DNA from: Lineus longissimus | Taxonomy: Eukaryota; Nemertea; Pilidiophora; Heteronemertea; Lineidae | Length of the DNA stretch: 64,000 nt | Assembly (NCBI RefSeq): GCF_910592395.1 | Contig: NC_088311.1 | Span: 14,450,501-14,514,500, forward strand | Direction of reading: 5' to 3' | Shown here: piece after piece, positions 9,778 through 20,565 of the stretch | How positions within the stretch are numbered: the first letter of the stretch is position 1 | Layout of the letters: each line of letters opens with the position of its first letter | Notes under the pieces: generated by a model | The model's input: the letters and a program-made list of their open reading frames with translations, nothing else | What the model was told of the DNA's origin: nothing | Database searches by the model: none | Made by a program: the position numbers and the translations under genes

Positions 9778-10792
9778 TCATGATGATGATACAGACTTAT
9801 GTCCAACAATCAAGAATGAACCAATAGCAAAGGTCCAATCATGAACATCCAACTGGGTTGTTGGAGTGGCAGTGGAACTATCAGCACCTGTTATGCCTGT
9901 CAACTCTCATCATCGGAAGTCAAAAAATTCTTTTTCTGGTCAACAACAGCCTAGGTTTCCTCGGAAGTCTGCGGTTTTCACCAATTTCTATTACAAAAGA
10001 TATATAATTGAATTTAAAATTTCAAGCTCTCAAATTATAACCAGACATAAGTGTTGACCCAGATTCATCACTGCAAATTTCATAAAATTGCTTTACCTCC
10101 AAGTTCCATGTTGGCTGTAGAAGAGGATGAACTATCTGCGGAAGCAATGGCAGTAGCAGTATTCGTATTCGTGGCGGTGGCAGTGGCAATGTCAGGTTCG
10201 GTGTCAGTGCCATGTTCAGTGGCAGTGTCGGTGGCTGAGGCAGCCTTTTTACTCATTTCCTCCTCTGGAAGATCAGAACACAGTGATATTCAAAACACAT
10301 GGAAAGATCAAGCTGGTTAACGCAGTCCATATAGATCAGCTTGAGGGGGAGCCGGCTAAGACCATTTTTACCACATGACCACATTTTAGAAGACCAATCA
10401 TGAACATTTCAATAGTCTTATTATCATGGCTATTATTCAAAATTAGCACCATTAAAGACAAAGGGCACACTTTAAACCGACACTGATGACGCGTCAAAAG
10501 GTGACTTCAGATCTGACAACCGATGGTTTTGTTGCATGCATACTAGCATACACACAGGTATTATGTTACAAGATTGCCAATCACAAAAGACAATTTTAAC
10601 TGAAAGCTTTCCACCAAATTACAGTCCTATCACTGGCAAAGGCAAGTGTTGTAAAGTTGAACTTACTAGTTTCCTCATACATGGAGAAAAACATCTTGGT
10701 CAATAATTTTCCATTCGCGGACTTCATCATTTCTGTGATGACAGGGTCATACGTAAATTGGCCATTTGTCTCATACTTGTTGTTGTAATTTA
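9778..10792 (-). CDS. Unrecognised gene, three phase-consistent exons (3' end)
   Basis: I do not recognise this protein. Three minus-strand blocks look like exons: 10792-10667 (contains YETNGQFTYDPV, donor GTAAGT), 10264-10097 (acceptor CTTCCAG, Ser/Thr/Ala-rich with alternating T-A-T-N, donor GTAAAG) and 9887-9778 (acceptor GCATAACAG, contains DVHDWTFAIGSF, stop TGA). The exon phases (1 then 1) agree at both introns and no stop interrupts the joined frame, which is hard to get by chance. The 5' acceptor at 10794 is weak and more exons may lie upstream, possibly beyond the pogo transposon that ends 370 bp away. The middle exon is low complexity. It could be a host gene or part of an unrecognised transposon. 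Confidence 0.5.
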
Positions 10793-11160
10793 CTCATAAA
10801 CATAGACCATGCGCGCCTATTCCATTCAAGGCGCACAACTAGAAAGAGAAAACAACAGTCCCTTTAATTACAAAATATCGTGTGAAATGAGTAATTTTTA
10901 GCAAGAAAGACTTATCCCAATTTTTTCAAGGGTATCTGGATGGGAGACGGTTTTAAGGGTTAGAACAGGATTTCCTTTTTCAGTTGCTTTTGAAGCCGAA
11001 AGTTGCTAATTTGAAAAGCGGCAAGGATTAATCAAACTGAACTCAGTATAAGGATTATGCCATCTACGATATTTACGACTATTGTAGAAAAAAGGATTGA
11101 TTCTATGTATGGCGCCTACATAGAATCAATTAAAATGTGTAAATACCCATGTGATGCATA
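10793..11160. other. Spacer with no recognised gene
   Basis: A+T-rich sequence between the unrecognised exons and the pogo element. A short hairpin TTGATTCTATGTA / TACATAGAATCAA occurs at about 11097-11130. Confidence 0.4.
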
Positions 11161-11737
11161 TACTCTAATCTCCCACTTACCTGTCCCATTTCCAAACCCT
11201 ATCGCAAGTGACTAAGTCCGAATATTGCTAATTTTGGTTGGGGCAGAGCTCAATTTATGGAACAGCCTGGAGTAGTGACATGACAATGGACACTGTAAGG
11301 CTTTACGACAATCTTGCCTAGTCACGTAGTCGTTAACGTGTACTGCGGCTGGGCGACCGGGGCAATTAGGGTCACGGTTTCGTAACAGCTCAAGATCACT
11401 GTGGCGATTCGTTCACCATTTAACACACTGTATTTACACAATGGGAGCTACTACAACCGATCAATTGCCCAATGGAATAAGGGTGATTATAGAAGAGTCC
11501 TGGCTATTCTGCAGTTAAGCAGTGAAGTGGTCTAGGAACACCCACAAGGAGTCTTTAAACTGTGATCGGGCCTGATTGTTGATTTCATCACCTGTAGTTA
11601 AAAAGAGTGGCCTCGTCTTTGACATGGAAGGGTAAAGTCACTAGATTGGAACTGGGACGAAAGAACAGGGTGATCTACTGCCAGATAATGGGCATTAAAG
11701 AAAAAATTGAACAGAAGATTAACATTCTGATAAGGTT

Positions 11738-13996
11738 TTATTCATCATGAAAGTCAACATCAGCGTCATCAGGGTCAAACTCAAGCTCATCATTAACCTC
11801 TTCAAGTTCCCCATCTGCTGGATGCGGGATCACTGGGTCGTCATTCCCGTCCGGAAGAAGTCCACTTAGTCTCCACCCACTGACTATCACTTGGAATGCC
11901 ACTCTTTCCCAGGCGAGACTGATCATACGTACTACTTCCTGGCGGGAAATCTGATCACAGTGTCCATCATCTTCGGTATGTCCAATCTTCCAGGCTTTCC
12001 ACACCAATCTGAGATGACATTTAAAACTGCGATTTACAGTTAAGTCCAAAGGTTGCAAAATTGAAGTGCATCGTCCAGGAATGAACGAATCCTGTCCATT
12101 TTGCCGCGGAATTTCCTCCGTAAACAGATGATGTCTATGGGCAGGGTAGCGATCCAAGATGAGGAGAAAGGTTGCTCCGGCAATAAATGGCACAACAATG
12201 GCTTGCAACCATTCGATCAATGACTGATGTCTTGCCCAGCCATTCGGAGTACCTGTAACCTAAGATTAAAACGTTTCGTTTAGAAATAAAGAATAAATCG
12301 GTGCAATTCATGAAAATGTATGACTCATTCTCCGATTGTATTGTTGCTCAGCCAGCTGATAGCTTTGGGAAATGGTTTCAAAGATCAACGTACTGCAATG
12401 ATTCTAAAAATAGAACAGGATTCGTAAAAAGACCATTAAACACGAGGAACAGGCAGATCATAGAGCTAGCTCCATTGGCAGTTGAAGATGATATGGTCAT
12501 CTAACAGCTAATAAACCAGGATTAGTTAATGAAAAGGTTTACTTACTCGCACGTTCTGGGGAGCATGGGCTCGCAGTTCTGCAATAACTTCGCCTTCAGC
12601 ATCCAAGCCCCTAAAGTTGACCTCAGCTGGTAGTTTTCGTCCATCGCTGGAGACGGCCAAGGTTACCGTGCATCCAATCTTCCCGTTCCCTCTTGAGGAT
12701 CTGATGTCGATCGAATGTGATCCTGTTGTAGCCATTGTGGTTTTCGGCACCATGTCAAAGTTGACAAATGTTTCATCCATGTTGATGATCACATGGAAAT
12801 TTCCATTTTGGATGATTTGAGACGTTTCCCTACGATAGACGGCCGCTATTTCCATAGCGTTGTCGGGGAGGGTTCGCGTGTCCTTATTCTTTCTTCGATG
12901 GCTTATTCTTTTTCTGAAAGGAAAAGGAGACCACTTTTAGCTTTGAAAAACGTAGCTTACTCCCCCATTACTGTCCATTTCTTGGTCATTGGGCCCATTA
13001 TTCCATTATGGCAGAACAAAAGTTGTGAGAGAACCCAACCCAAGTGAGATACCAATTTACGAAATGGCTTCGTTGTTTTTACCTTTCTTTGAATCGGGTC
13101 AGCCAGTGATCTGACGCTCGGAAATCCTGATTGCGAGGCCTTTGCGCTCTCGTCTGCTGCCTTTGTTCCTCCGTCAGATTAGTCCACCATTGTCTGTATT
13201 CTCTGGCTGCTTGTGACTGGAGATCGATCCCGGATACTGGAATTCCATGCTGACGGCGTTGAATAAACCAGTCGTTGAGCTGATTTTCCATGTCTGCCCA
13301 AAACGCTGAAAAGGACAAACGGTAGGCCTATCAAGCAGACGGTGAAGGGATGAATCGGAGGGGGAGAAGAGTAGAGTATGCCTGAAATCTAAGAAGAGTC
13401 CCTGAATAATGTCGAACTATGGATAAAACCTCATTTCACAGTGAAAGCCTGAACTCACTGTCGCGCTTTTGCGCCGCGTTTTCACCGAGGCGCGGAAATC
13501 AATTGTTATTCATTAGGTGAACAAAGGATTCCCCGCCCGGCGGTGAAAATGCGGCGGAAAAACGCGTCAGTGAGTACAGGCCTTAATCTTATGGGCCTAC
13601 TTCACTTAAAATTGTACATCTTTCGTAAATTCCTGACAAAAATGAGTTACCTTGTTCATCATTGCCATGCTGCCGAATCCTCCGCCGTCTCCTCTCAATT
13701 TGGGTGCACCTGTCGCGGCGTTCCGACATCTCTTCATACTGGTCTAGCCATCTTGAGAATGTCCTTGGATGGATGCGGTGATGTACGGCAAAAGAACGAC
13801 AAGACCGGGCATGCGCAATGCCCATCGCATGGTGCAGCCTAAAAGTATCCACGTAGTCCAAACGCTGATTCAAGCTGTAGCCATGAAGATGTCTCCTTTC
13901 TTGGCCTTCGTTAGCCGCACCATTATTACCTCCGTCGTCACCACCATCACCATGCCCACCATTACCGCCACCATCACCGTCGTCACCGTTATCCAT
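11738..13996 (-). CDS. pogo/CENP-B-like transposase, four exons, intact
   Basis: Joined exons 13996-13651, 13305-13083, 12913-12547 and 12259-11738 give 485 codons plus stop with consistent phases and GT/AG borders (GTAACT, GTAAAA, GTAAGT donors; TTTTCAG, CTTTCAG, ATCTTAG acceptors). Exon 1: Gly/Asp-rich start, then a psq-type helix-turn-helix (YSLNQRLDYV to SRWLDQYEEM). Exon 2: CENP-B-type DNA-binding domain (REYRQWWTNLTEEQR, ASDHWLTRFKER). Exons 3 and 4: DDE_1 catalytic domain with Asp residues in NMDETFVNF, LILDRYPAH and LQPLDLTVN. The C-terminus is strongly acidic (DDADVDFHDE). The ATG at 13996 is chosen; the frame is open upstream to 14053 with a hydrophobic stretch. A domesticated gene is possible but the flanking TIRs favour a transposon. 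Confidence 0.88.
13447..13585. mobile_element. Small Harbinger-type MITE in an intron of the pogo transposase
   Basis: The left end reads GCCTGAACTCACTGTCGCG and the right end, inverted, GCCTGTACTCACTGACGCG. The same terminal sequence bounds the larger element at 58617-59346, so the two belong to one family. The 139-bp interior is G+C-rich and non-coding. The element lies in the intron between exons 1 and 2 of the pogo transposase and does not disturb the splice sites. Confidence 0.7.
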
Positions 13997-14361
13997 CGAA
14001 TTCACGACCCAAAATCCAATGGCAAAGCAAAAAATCCAAAACAAACGCATCTCGTCGATTAACAAATCGAACCTCTGACAAAAACATCAATGAGTACACA
14101 AGAACTGTCCAACTTCTCTTATACTGTTTTGGAGAATACGTAATTGTTATGTCACTGAGGTCATCCGTAACCTCACCCGATTAGGCCTAGTGTAATTCTT
14201 TGCCAGGCTCTGGGGTGTGACAAGGAAGTCGACAGAACAATTATAATATTGATCCAGGGCATTCTGTTTCCGACCATACCCCACCCCATTTTATTGGACT
14301 TAGGATTTTCTGATGATTTTCCGGGTTCAGGAATGGGACAGGTAAGTGGGAGATTAGAGTA

Positions 14362-15009
14362 TGTGAGGAGTGAGAAAGTCGACATGTCTAGTAAGTGAGA
14401 TGATATCTCCTTACATCAATGAAGAATCTCATAACTTTCGTTTCGTATGAGAAGAAGCATGCTATGGTGTTAAAGTTGAGATGAAATACAAAGTTGAAAT
14501 TACAATCAAGTGAAAAAAAAATCAAGCGAACCTCTGGCGTGGCTATGAACGGCCGTAAGTTAACGCTTGGAGGGGCCCCCTTTTAAATTTTATCAAACAA
14601 GTTTGTTATCACAACATCTGGCTTTGTTATGGAGTTTAAAAAATATTATGAATGCTGATCACCGGAGCACGACCAGCCTTTAGAAAGTTTCATGTGAATG
14701 GTGTGGGTGTGTTCACGTGATATTCGTTTGTTGCTGTTTTTGGAGTGGGAAAGTCGGGAATTTTTGCGATTTGGATGTGGTGGATTTGGAGACTAACGTT
14801 TTTGGAGAAGGAAATGGTTTTGCGGACTAATCTGGACCTATTTTTGGGAAATTTAGGATTGAGATAATTCAGTGTTTTTAGGCTTAACGGTGAGGTATAA
14901 GGAATCAGCGTTGCCTAAAGTATGCCTTTGGAGTATGAAAAGTGGGATCGGCGACCGGATACAGGGGTAGATTATCATTTTTTTCAATTAATCAGCAGGC
15001 TGGGGAGGG
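14362..15009. other. Region without recognised gene, upstream of Harbinger relic
   Basis: A+T-rich sequence with short GGGATTTTGG-like phrases. It may include the 5' flank of the Harbinger relic that begins near 15010. No ORF above chance was seen. Confidence 0.4.
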
Positions 15010-15320
15010 GGTCAACGCTGATTCCTTATACTGTGTGGGAAAGGATCTGGGTATTCATAAGTCCACAGTAACGAAAACTTTTGCGAAGGTGTTACCGCAA
15101 ATACTGGCAAAAGTAGATATAAGTAATAAGTATGTGGATAACATTTCCCTCCTACCTCTACGACATAAGAAAGGCACAAAGAGCATGGCAAAGCAGATTC
15201 ACTATTCCAATTGCAATTGGTGCACTCGACTGTACCACTGTAATAATTATGAAACCAGGCGGAAGAAGAGGACACGCAGATAAGCACATTAAACGAAACG
15301 GTGCAGCTTTCCTCTAAGTT
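15010..15320 (+). pseudogene. PIF/Harbinger transposase fragment
   Basis: Plus-strand reading gives a helix-turn-helix block (YCVGKDLGIHKSTVTKTFAK) followed, in another frame, by IPIAIGALDCTTVIIMKPG, HADKHIKRNGAAF: the segment around the first catalytic Asp of PIF/Harbinger transposases (D-C/G-T-x-V). At least two frame changes and stops lie between and after these blocks, and the remaining catalytic blocks were not found downstream. It is a dead fragment, unrelated in detail to the element at 20.4-24.2 kb. Confidence 0.75.
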
Positions 15321-15339
15321 CACGCTTGTTGGATCTTGA

Positions 15340-16280
15340 TTTGATGTCAGTATTCATATTGCTGATCTTTTGCTATGCTTGCTTCATGCTGAGCTCAAGC
15401 CAGTTGCTCTCTTGTATTTTGTTATCAACGTTGGCATTTATTTGGCCTACTTCTCTTTCACACTTGGTAGCATGATAGTCTATCAAACAAAGAGTCATGC
15501 AACTAGGCAACACGCGGTTTCAACATCAAAAACCACCGCCCGTTTCGAAAGACGTGTACTGGGACAGGGATCTCTGGGGTCACACGTTGACCCAAGCCAA
15601 TCCCGCACAACTAGAACTTGAACAATAATTTTATCAGCTGAACAAGGTCATTTACAAATGCTCCGTTTTAAAGCAAACGCCTGCTTCAAATTCACCAATT
15701 TCTATAAAACTATCCAGATCTAGAGTCAAAGACAACATTGATATGAACAGCGATATGTTTCGTATTGACCATCTAAGGGTATCATATTGACCATCTAAGG
15801 GTATTATATGGACCATCTAAGGGTATCATATTTTTCCATTTGTTGTCATCTAATGGGATATTCATAGCTCATCGATTTTGACCGATTAAAACGAGTTTTA
15901 TAAAAGGTTTTAATTTCGCGTTCTCGGTAAAAAACGAGAAAAAAATATGAAAAAATGCAAAACGTCTCGACTTTTTCTGGTCAAACGTTCACATATTTGG
16001 AAATCACATGTTTAGTTTTCTTAATTTTTTAAAAATTTAATGTGACTGTTATTGATTAATGGGAAATTAGATAGTTTTGTGATTTTGAAGCCAAGTTTCT
16101 TGGTTTTAAGATTAGAAAACGGTTCATTTTACCATCGATGAGCTTGTTTTGGTGAAGTGGTGTGAGGTATACCGTTTCAATATTGTTTAACATGCCATTT
16201 GGCTTAAACCTTGCATACATTTATGATATGTAGAATTTGAGTCATCTCGTATGATACAACAGCATATGTGCCTGTCACGC
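15340..16280. other. Region without recognised gene
   Basis: A+T-rich sequence. A short tandem repeat at 15762-15833 is listed separately. No ORF resembles a known protein. Confidence 0.4.
15762..15833. repeat. 22-bp tandem repeat, three copies
   Basis: GACCATCTAAGGGTATCATA-like units begin at 15767, 15789 and 15811, a 22-bp period. Confidence 0.8.
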
Positions 16281-16288
16281 GTTTGCCT

Positions 16289-16305
16289 GGGGGGGGGGGG
16301 GGGGG
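16289..16305. repeat. Poly(G)17 tract
   Basis: Uninterrupted run of 17 G. Similar runs occur at 23373-23389 (G) and 51669-51690 (C); their lengths may be assembly-sensitive. Confidence 0.95.
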
Positions 16306-16666
16306 ATATTTTGAAGGGCGGCTAGCATAAAGCCATGTTCAGCCCTGCATGTGGAGAAGGTTTAACTTTGAAGATTGGAAGTAGTACAGTCTGGACAGTG
16401 GCAAGGAGGCAAAGGGCTCGGTGTGTCAATGTATGTACATGTATAAGCAATTTGTAAATGTGCGTATTTGCATTGAAGTCTTTCCCCATTGTGTAATATG
16501 TTGTATTTACTTTGTGGTTTGTTATGGTAGTGTTTGGCTGTGTTTTTTTTATATTTTATTAATAGGCTGTGTGTGAATGATGATTGCATTGGTGTGATGA
16601 AGGGATTAACCTGGTGACTGGCAACAATCCAATCAACCAGTTTCCCTGAAATGAGTGCTATTTTTT

Positions 16667-19426
16667 TTAATCCATGAGTAGTGCTTTTCCAATTGGTGTA
16701 TGGCGCAGTGGATCGCGGAGTTTGAATGGAAGTCTGTCTTTAGCTTGATTGATGAGGGCTTGAATTGACGGCGCGCGTTTGTTGTTATTCACGTACTTTT
16801 TGGCGAGATGTTCGATTCGGGCCCTTGGCGTTTCGTTTGTTGGCATAGAATCTGCGACGTATCGACTGTGAAATGATTTTGGGATACCGTATGCGATTTT
16901 ATAACTCCTAGTTCGTAGGTTTTCAAGCCTGCCGTACTCGTCGTTATCGAAGAAAGTTAGTGCAGTTGGACAATACTCCATGATTGGCCTGATCATAGTT
17001 TTATAAACACGTAGAGTTATCTCAGGTGGCGCGGGTGGCTTGTAGTATGAACCGGCGATGGCTTTCAGGAGTGGAATGCGTTTGCAGACTCGGTCGTACA
17101 TCAGCTTGAAGTGTGGTCTCATGGTGAGCCTCTTGTCTATGGTGATGCCGAGGGCGATGACAGTGTATGTAGCATTAATGCGCACGTTGCGGACGTAGAT
17201 GTAGGCGGCGTATGGATTTTGGAGTTCACGTTTTGATATAGCGATGAATTGCGTTTTAGCGGCGTTGTATGTAGTCCTCCATAGGTCACTCCAGACGGCG
17301 ATTTGATCGTTTTGTTCTTGGAGCATGTCCCTAGCGACGAAATATTCTTTATGAGCGGCCCATGCGGTTAAATCGTCGGCGTATTGTTCCTGACCGTTGT
17401 TTCCTGGCGGTGGTGATGGAATGTCATTGACCCAGAGAAGAAATAGCGTAGGTGAGAGAACACTTCCCTGAGGTGTCCCGGCTGGAATTGGGAGTCTAGC
17501 ACTATGATGTTGTCCTACTCTGAATCTAGTTGACCGATTTGTGAGAAAGTTTCTGAGGAGACGTATTAGACCAGTGGAGAAATTTTCGTTTGCGCTAATT
17601 TTATAAATTAGGCCATCGTGCCAGACTTTGTCAAAAGCCTTTTCTACGTCATAAAACGCAGCCATGACGGTGTTTCCGCGGTGGATGTGATGACTGGCAT
17701 GTTGTAGGAATCTCGTGATTGGATCTGCTGTGCTGCGGCCGTTGCGGTATCCCGATTGATATTCATTTAGTTTACCATTGTCCTCCAGGTGTTGTCGGAG
17801 CCTGATGTTTATTATGCGTTCCAGTGTTTTGCCTAATGCCGGGAGGAGTGTGATTGGACGATAGTTCTTAGGGTTTGAGTGGTCTTTGTTTGGTTTTGGT
17901 AGGAGGATGGTTGTGCCTTGTTTCCACAGTGTTGGGAAATATTGTGTTTGTATGCATGTTTGATATATTTGAGCGAGGAAGCGTAGTGCATCTAGCGGCA
18001 GATATTTGATGTGCGAGTAGTAGAGACCATCTTCGCCCGGTGCTGTATTTCGCGTGCTTTTGATGGCTGTCAGAACGTCTGCTGGAGTAACCGTGGTGCT
18101 GAATTCCGTTATCTTGCAGTGTTCAGCTCTTGTTGTTTTCAGCGAGTTGATGAACATCTGGACATCCTGGTTGAGTTGTTCTGAGAACGGCCTTGGATCT
18201 GAGATGCTGTGTATATCTTTGTAGAGGTCATAGAAGCAGTTAGACTGTTCCTCTGGTGTGGTGAATGTATTGTTGTTGTGATGTAGAGTTTGAGTTGCTG
18301 GGTGTTGTTCCTTTTTCATGAATTTACGGACTGTGTTCCAGAAAGTTTGAGGGTTTTTGTGTGTGAGATTTTTCCAGCGATTTTCTTCTGTGATTTCTCG
18401 ATATTTGTTGATTTCGTCGTGAATCAGGGATCTGAGTTGGTTGATACGTTTCTTTAGGGCTCTATCGTGATGTAGTTGGAACCTTCGTTTGAGATCTTTG
18501 CGTTCTTTGATGAGCTTGACAATGTGGGCTGGGATAGGTTGTCGACGGCGTTGGAACGTCTTTGGGATGTGGTTTTTGTCCGCGGCTTTGATGATGTCTG
18601 TGAGTGAGCGAATTGAAGCATCAACTGAGACTCTGGTTTGGTTGACAGGTGGAAGTGATCGGATTCTTTCTGAGATCTCGCGTTTGTAGGCATCCCAGTC
18701 TGCTTTGTCGAATCTTGGCTTTGGTTTGTAGGTGGCGCTCGGCTTGAAGGGGGCTGTGGTGATGTTTGCAAGTATTGGACGATGATCACTGGCAACTGGA
18801 TCCAGAACCTTGAAATCCGTTATACGTGGGTAGGTATCGTTTGTCCCAATGATGAAATCAAGCACTGATGCGATTTGCTTGTCACATTGTGAGTACCTGG
18901 TGGCTTGACCTGGGTTGACGCTGTGGATGATGTTATCCGAGTGGAGGTAGTTGAGGTAGCGGCCATTTTGGTTGACTGTGCTATCACCGAATGTAGGATG
19001 GCGGGCATTAAGGTCGCCAGTGAGAACTGTATTTGGGTGGTTTGTGAGTTGTGTGCTGAGGAAGTTGTATGGGAGTTTGGCCTCTTAGGCATAGTGTGTT
19101 ATGATGCGTAATGGTGTTGGTTTGGATATGAGGAGATCTACAGTGATGCAGTTTGGAGGGTAGTTTGATGGTATGCCTGTACCGGTGAGACGTCTGGCTG
19201 GAATATTTGATTTGACGAGGAGTGTTGTCCCAGCTTCGCCGTTGTAGTTTCTTGGTACGTGGTGGGCGGTGTATCCCTGGTACTGTGGTTGGGATGGACC
19301 TTGTCGCCGTGTATCCTGGAGGCTGACGATATCTGGTTCGTGTTCCTGGATGTGTAGGTCCACATCGGGTTTCGCTGTTGAGAATCCCTGGCAGTTGAGG
19401 TGGAGAATACTAATCGAGTCCTTCAT
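16667..19426 (-). pseudogene. LINE ORF2: endonuclease and reverse transcriptase with one in-frame stop
   Basis: The frame from ATG 19426 to the stop at 16667 is 919 codons with one internal TAA at 19087-19085. Upstream of it: AP-endonuclease start (LHLNCQGFST, SLQDTRRQG). Downstream: LTGDLNARHPTFGD, VASDHRPIL (endonuclease), then RT motifs NYRPITLLPALGK, FYDVEKAFDKVWHDG, GTPQGSVLSP and EQYADDLTAW, and a C-terminal region ending KALLMD. No RNase H domain is apparent. The motif style (TGDLNARH, LxNRSTRFRVG) is Jockey-like. The stop lies in the endonuclease domain and would prevent full-length protein unless read through or spliced. Confidence 0.88.
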
Positions 19427-19495
19427 GATGTATTAGCTGCTGTTTGGTGTAGGTGTTGTGATATGAGTTGGTGTTGTGATATGAGTTGATGTAGT

Positions 19496-20362
19496 TTACT
19501 TGGATGGGGCCTTGGTGAAGTTAGCAGTGGCTTTGCCTGAGACGTTTAGTTTTGCTTGTTTGCTCCTTGATGATGTTATATCTGGGGATCTCTGTGCGGG
19601 TCGCTTGGCCGGGTTGGGTGTGGGGTTTCTTGATGATGTTGTTGCTTTGGGAGTTTCTGTGGATGTTTCTTTGCGTTTACCAATTCCCATGTGCTCCATG
19701 ATGGCTTCTAGGGTGGATGTTGTGTTTTTCTGGAATTCCTTTAGTTCTCTGATTTGAGATAGTGCTGGGAGGACGTGCTTGGCGAATGCTGATTCCACTG
19801 TTTTATGCAGTTTAGCGTCGAGCGTTGAGAGTTCTGTTTTAATTTCTTCTTTTAGTTCGAGACGAAGATCTTCGATGTCGTCCTTGACCTTGGCAATGTC
19901 GCACATGGTGGCGGCGTTGACGGATTCACCTTCGACTCGTATGGTAAGTTTTTCGTGGCTGGCCTGGAGAGATTCAATTTTAGTGTGTGTTTGTTGTTTG
20001 AGGGTGCTGACCTCTTTTTGTAGGCTGCTGACTTTGTTGTTAAGTGTGAGCACGATGTTTTTGTCTGTGTGTTGGCTAATGCTTTGTTGTTTTGTTACCT
20101 GTACCTTGATACGCTGCGTGGCTTGATTTTCCTTAACCTTGGTGATCAAGGCTGGGCATTCCTTGCTGTAGGCTGCGTGAGGTTGGCCGCAGTTTGCGCA
20201 GAGTTTAGCTTTAATTGGGCATTTAGTGTCTTTTGGGTAGTCCTCGGAGCAGTCGGGACATCTACGCTGGTTCTGGCAGGAGCTAGCCCGGTGGTCAAAC
20301 CCTTGGCAGTGAAAACACCTCGTGGGGAGGCTGAATCGATGTGGCTTTTCCGTCGGGAAGAC
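19496..20362 (-). pseudogene. LINE ORF1, 3' part (CCHC zinc knuckles)
   Basis: This is the downstream part of the gag-like ORF1. It starts directly at the Harbinger insertion point with VFPTEKPHRFSLP and has three Cys-rich knuckles: CFHCQGFDHRASSC, CPDCSEDYPKDTKC (His replaced) and CANCGQPHAAYSKEC. After these comes a long coiled-coil-like stretch (KVSSLQKEVSTLKQQTHTKI) and a Lys/Ser-rich tail. Jockey-type ORF1 proteins bind the element RNA as the nucleoprotein particle. The ATG-like codons at 20380-20374 lie inside the Harbinger TIR and are not the real start. Stop at 19496; ORF2 begins 69 bp further on. Confidence 0.88.
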
Positions 20363-20565
20363 TAGGGCCCGGTTGTTCAAAGCCCCCGCTAAATTAGCCG
20401 GTCGCTAGCACTAGCCGGTCGCTAAAAATGCTATCCGGTCGCTAGTTATCCGGTTGCTAACTTTGAGTTGTTCAAAATGCTTTTCATCCCCTCGCTAACT
20501 ATCCAGTGGCTGAACCCTTGCTATCTCCCATAATTCCCCAAAATCTCACTTCCCATAAAGCAAAC

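Larger units (their letters stand above)
11163..14359 (-). mobile_element. pogo/Tigger-like DNA transposon, 3.2 kb, apparently complete
   Basis: The ends are inverted repeats starting CTCTAATCTCCCACTTACCT; 28 bases match perfectly and similarity continues to about 37. Both ends are flanked by TA (11161-11162 and 14360-14361), the target duplication of the Tc1/mariner/pogo superfamily. The interior holds a four-exon transposase on the minus strand. The first intron contains a small MITE (13447-13585). Nothing in the coding exons is broken, so this copy could be autonomous or recently so. Confidence 0.9.
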
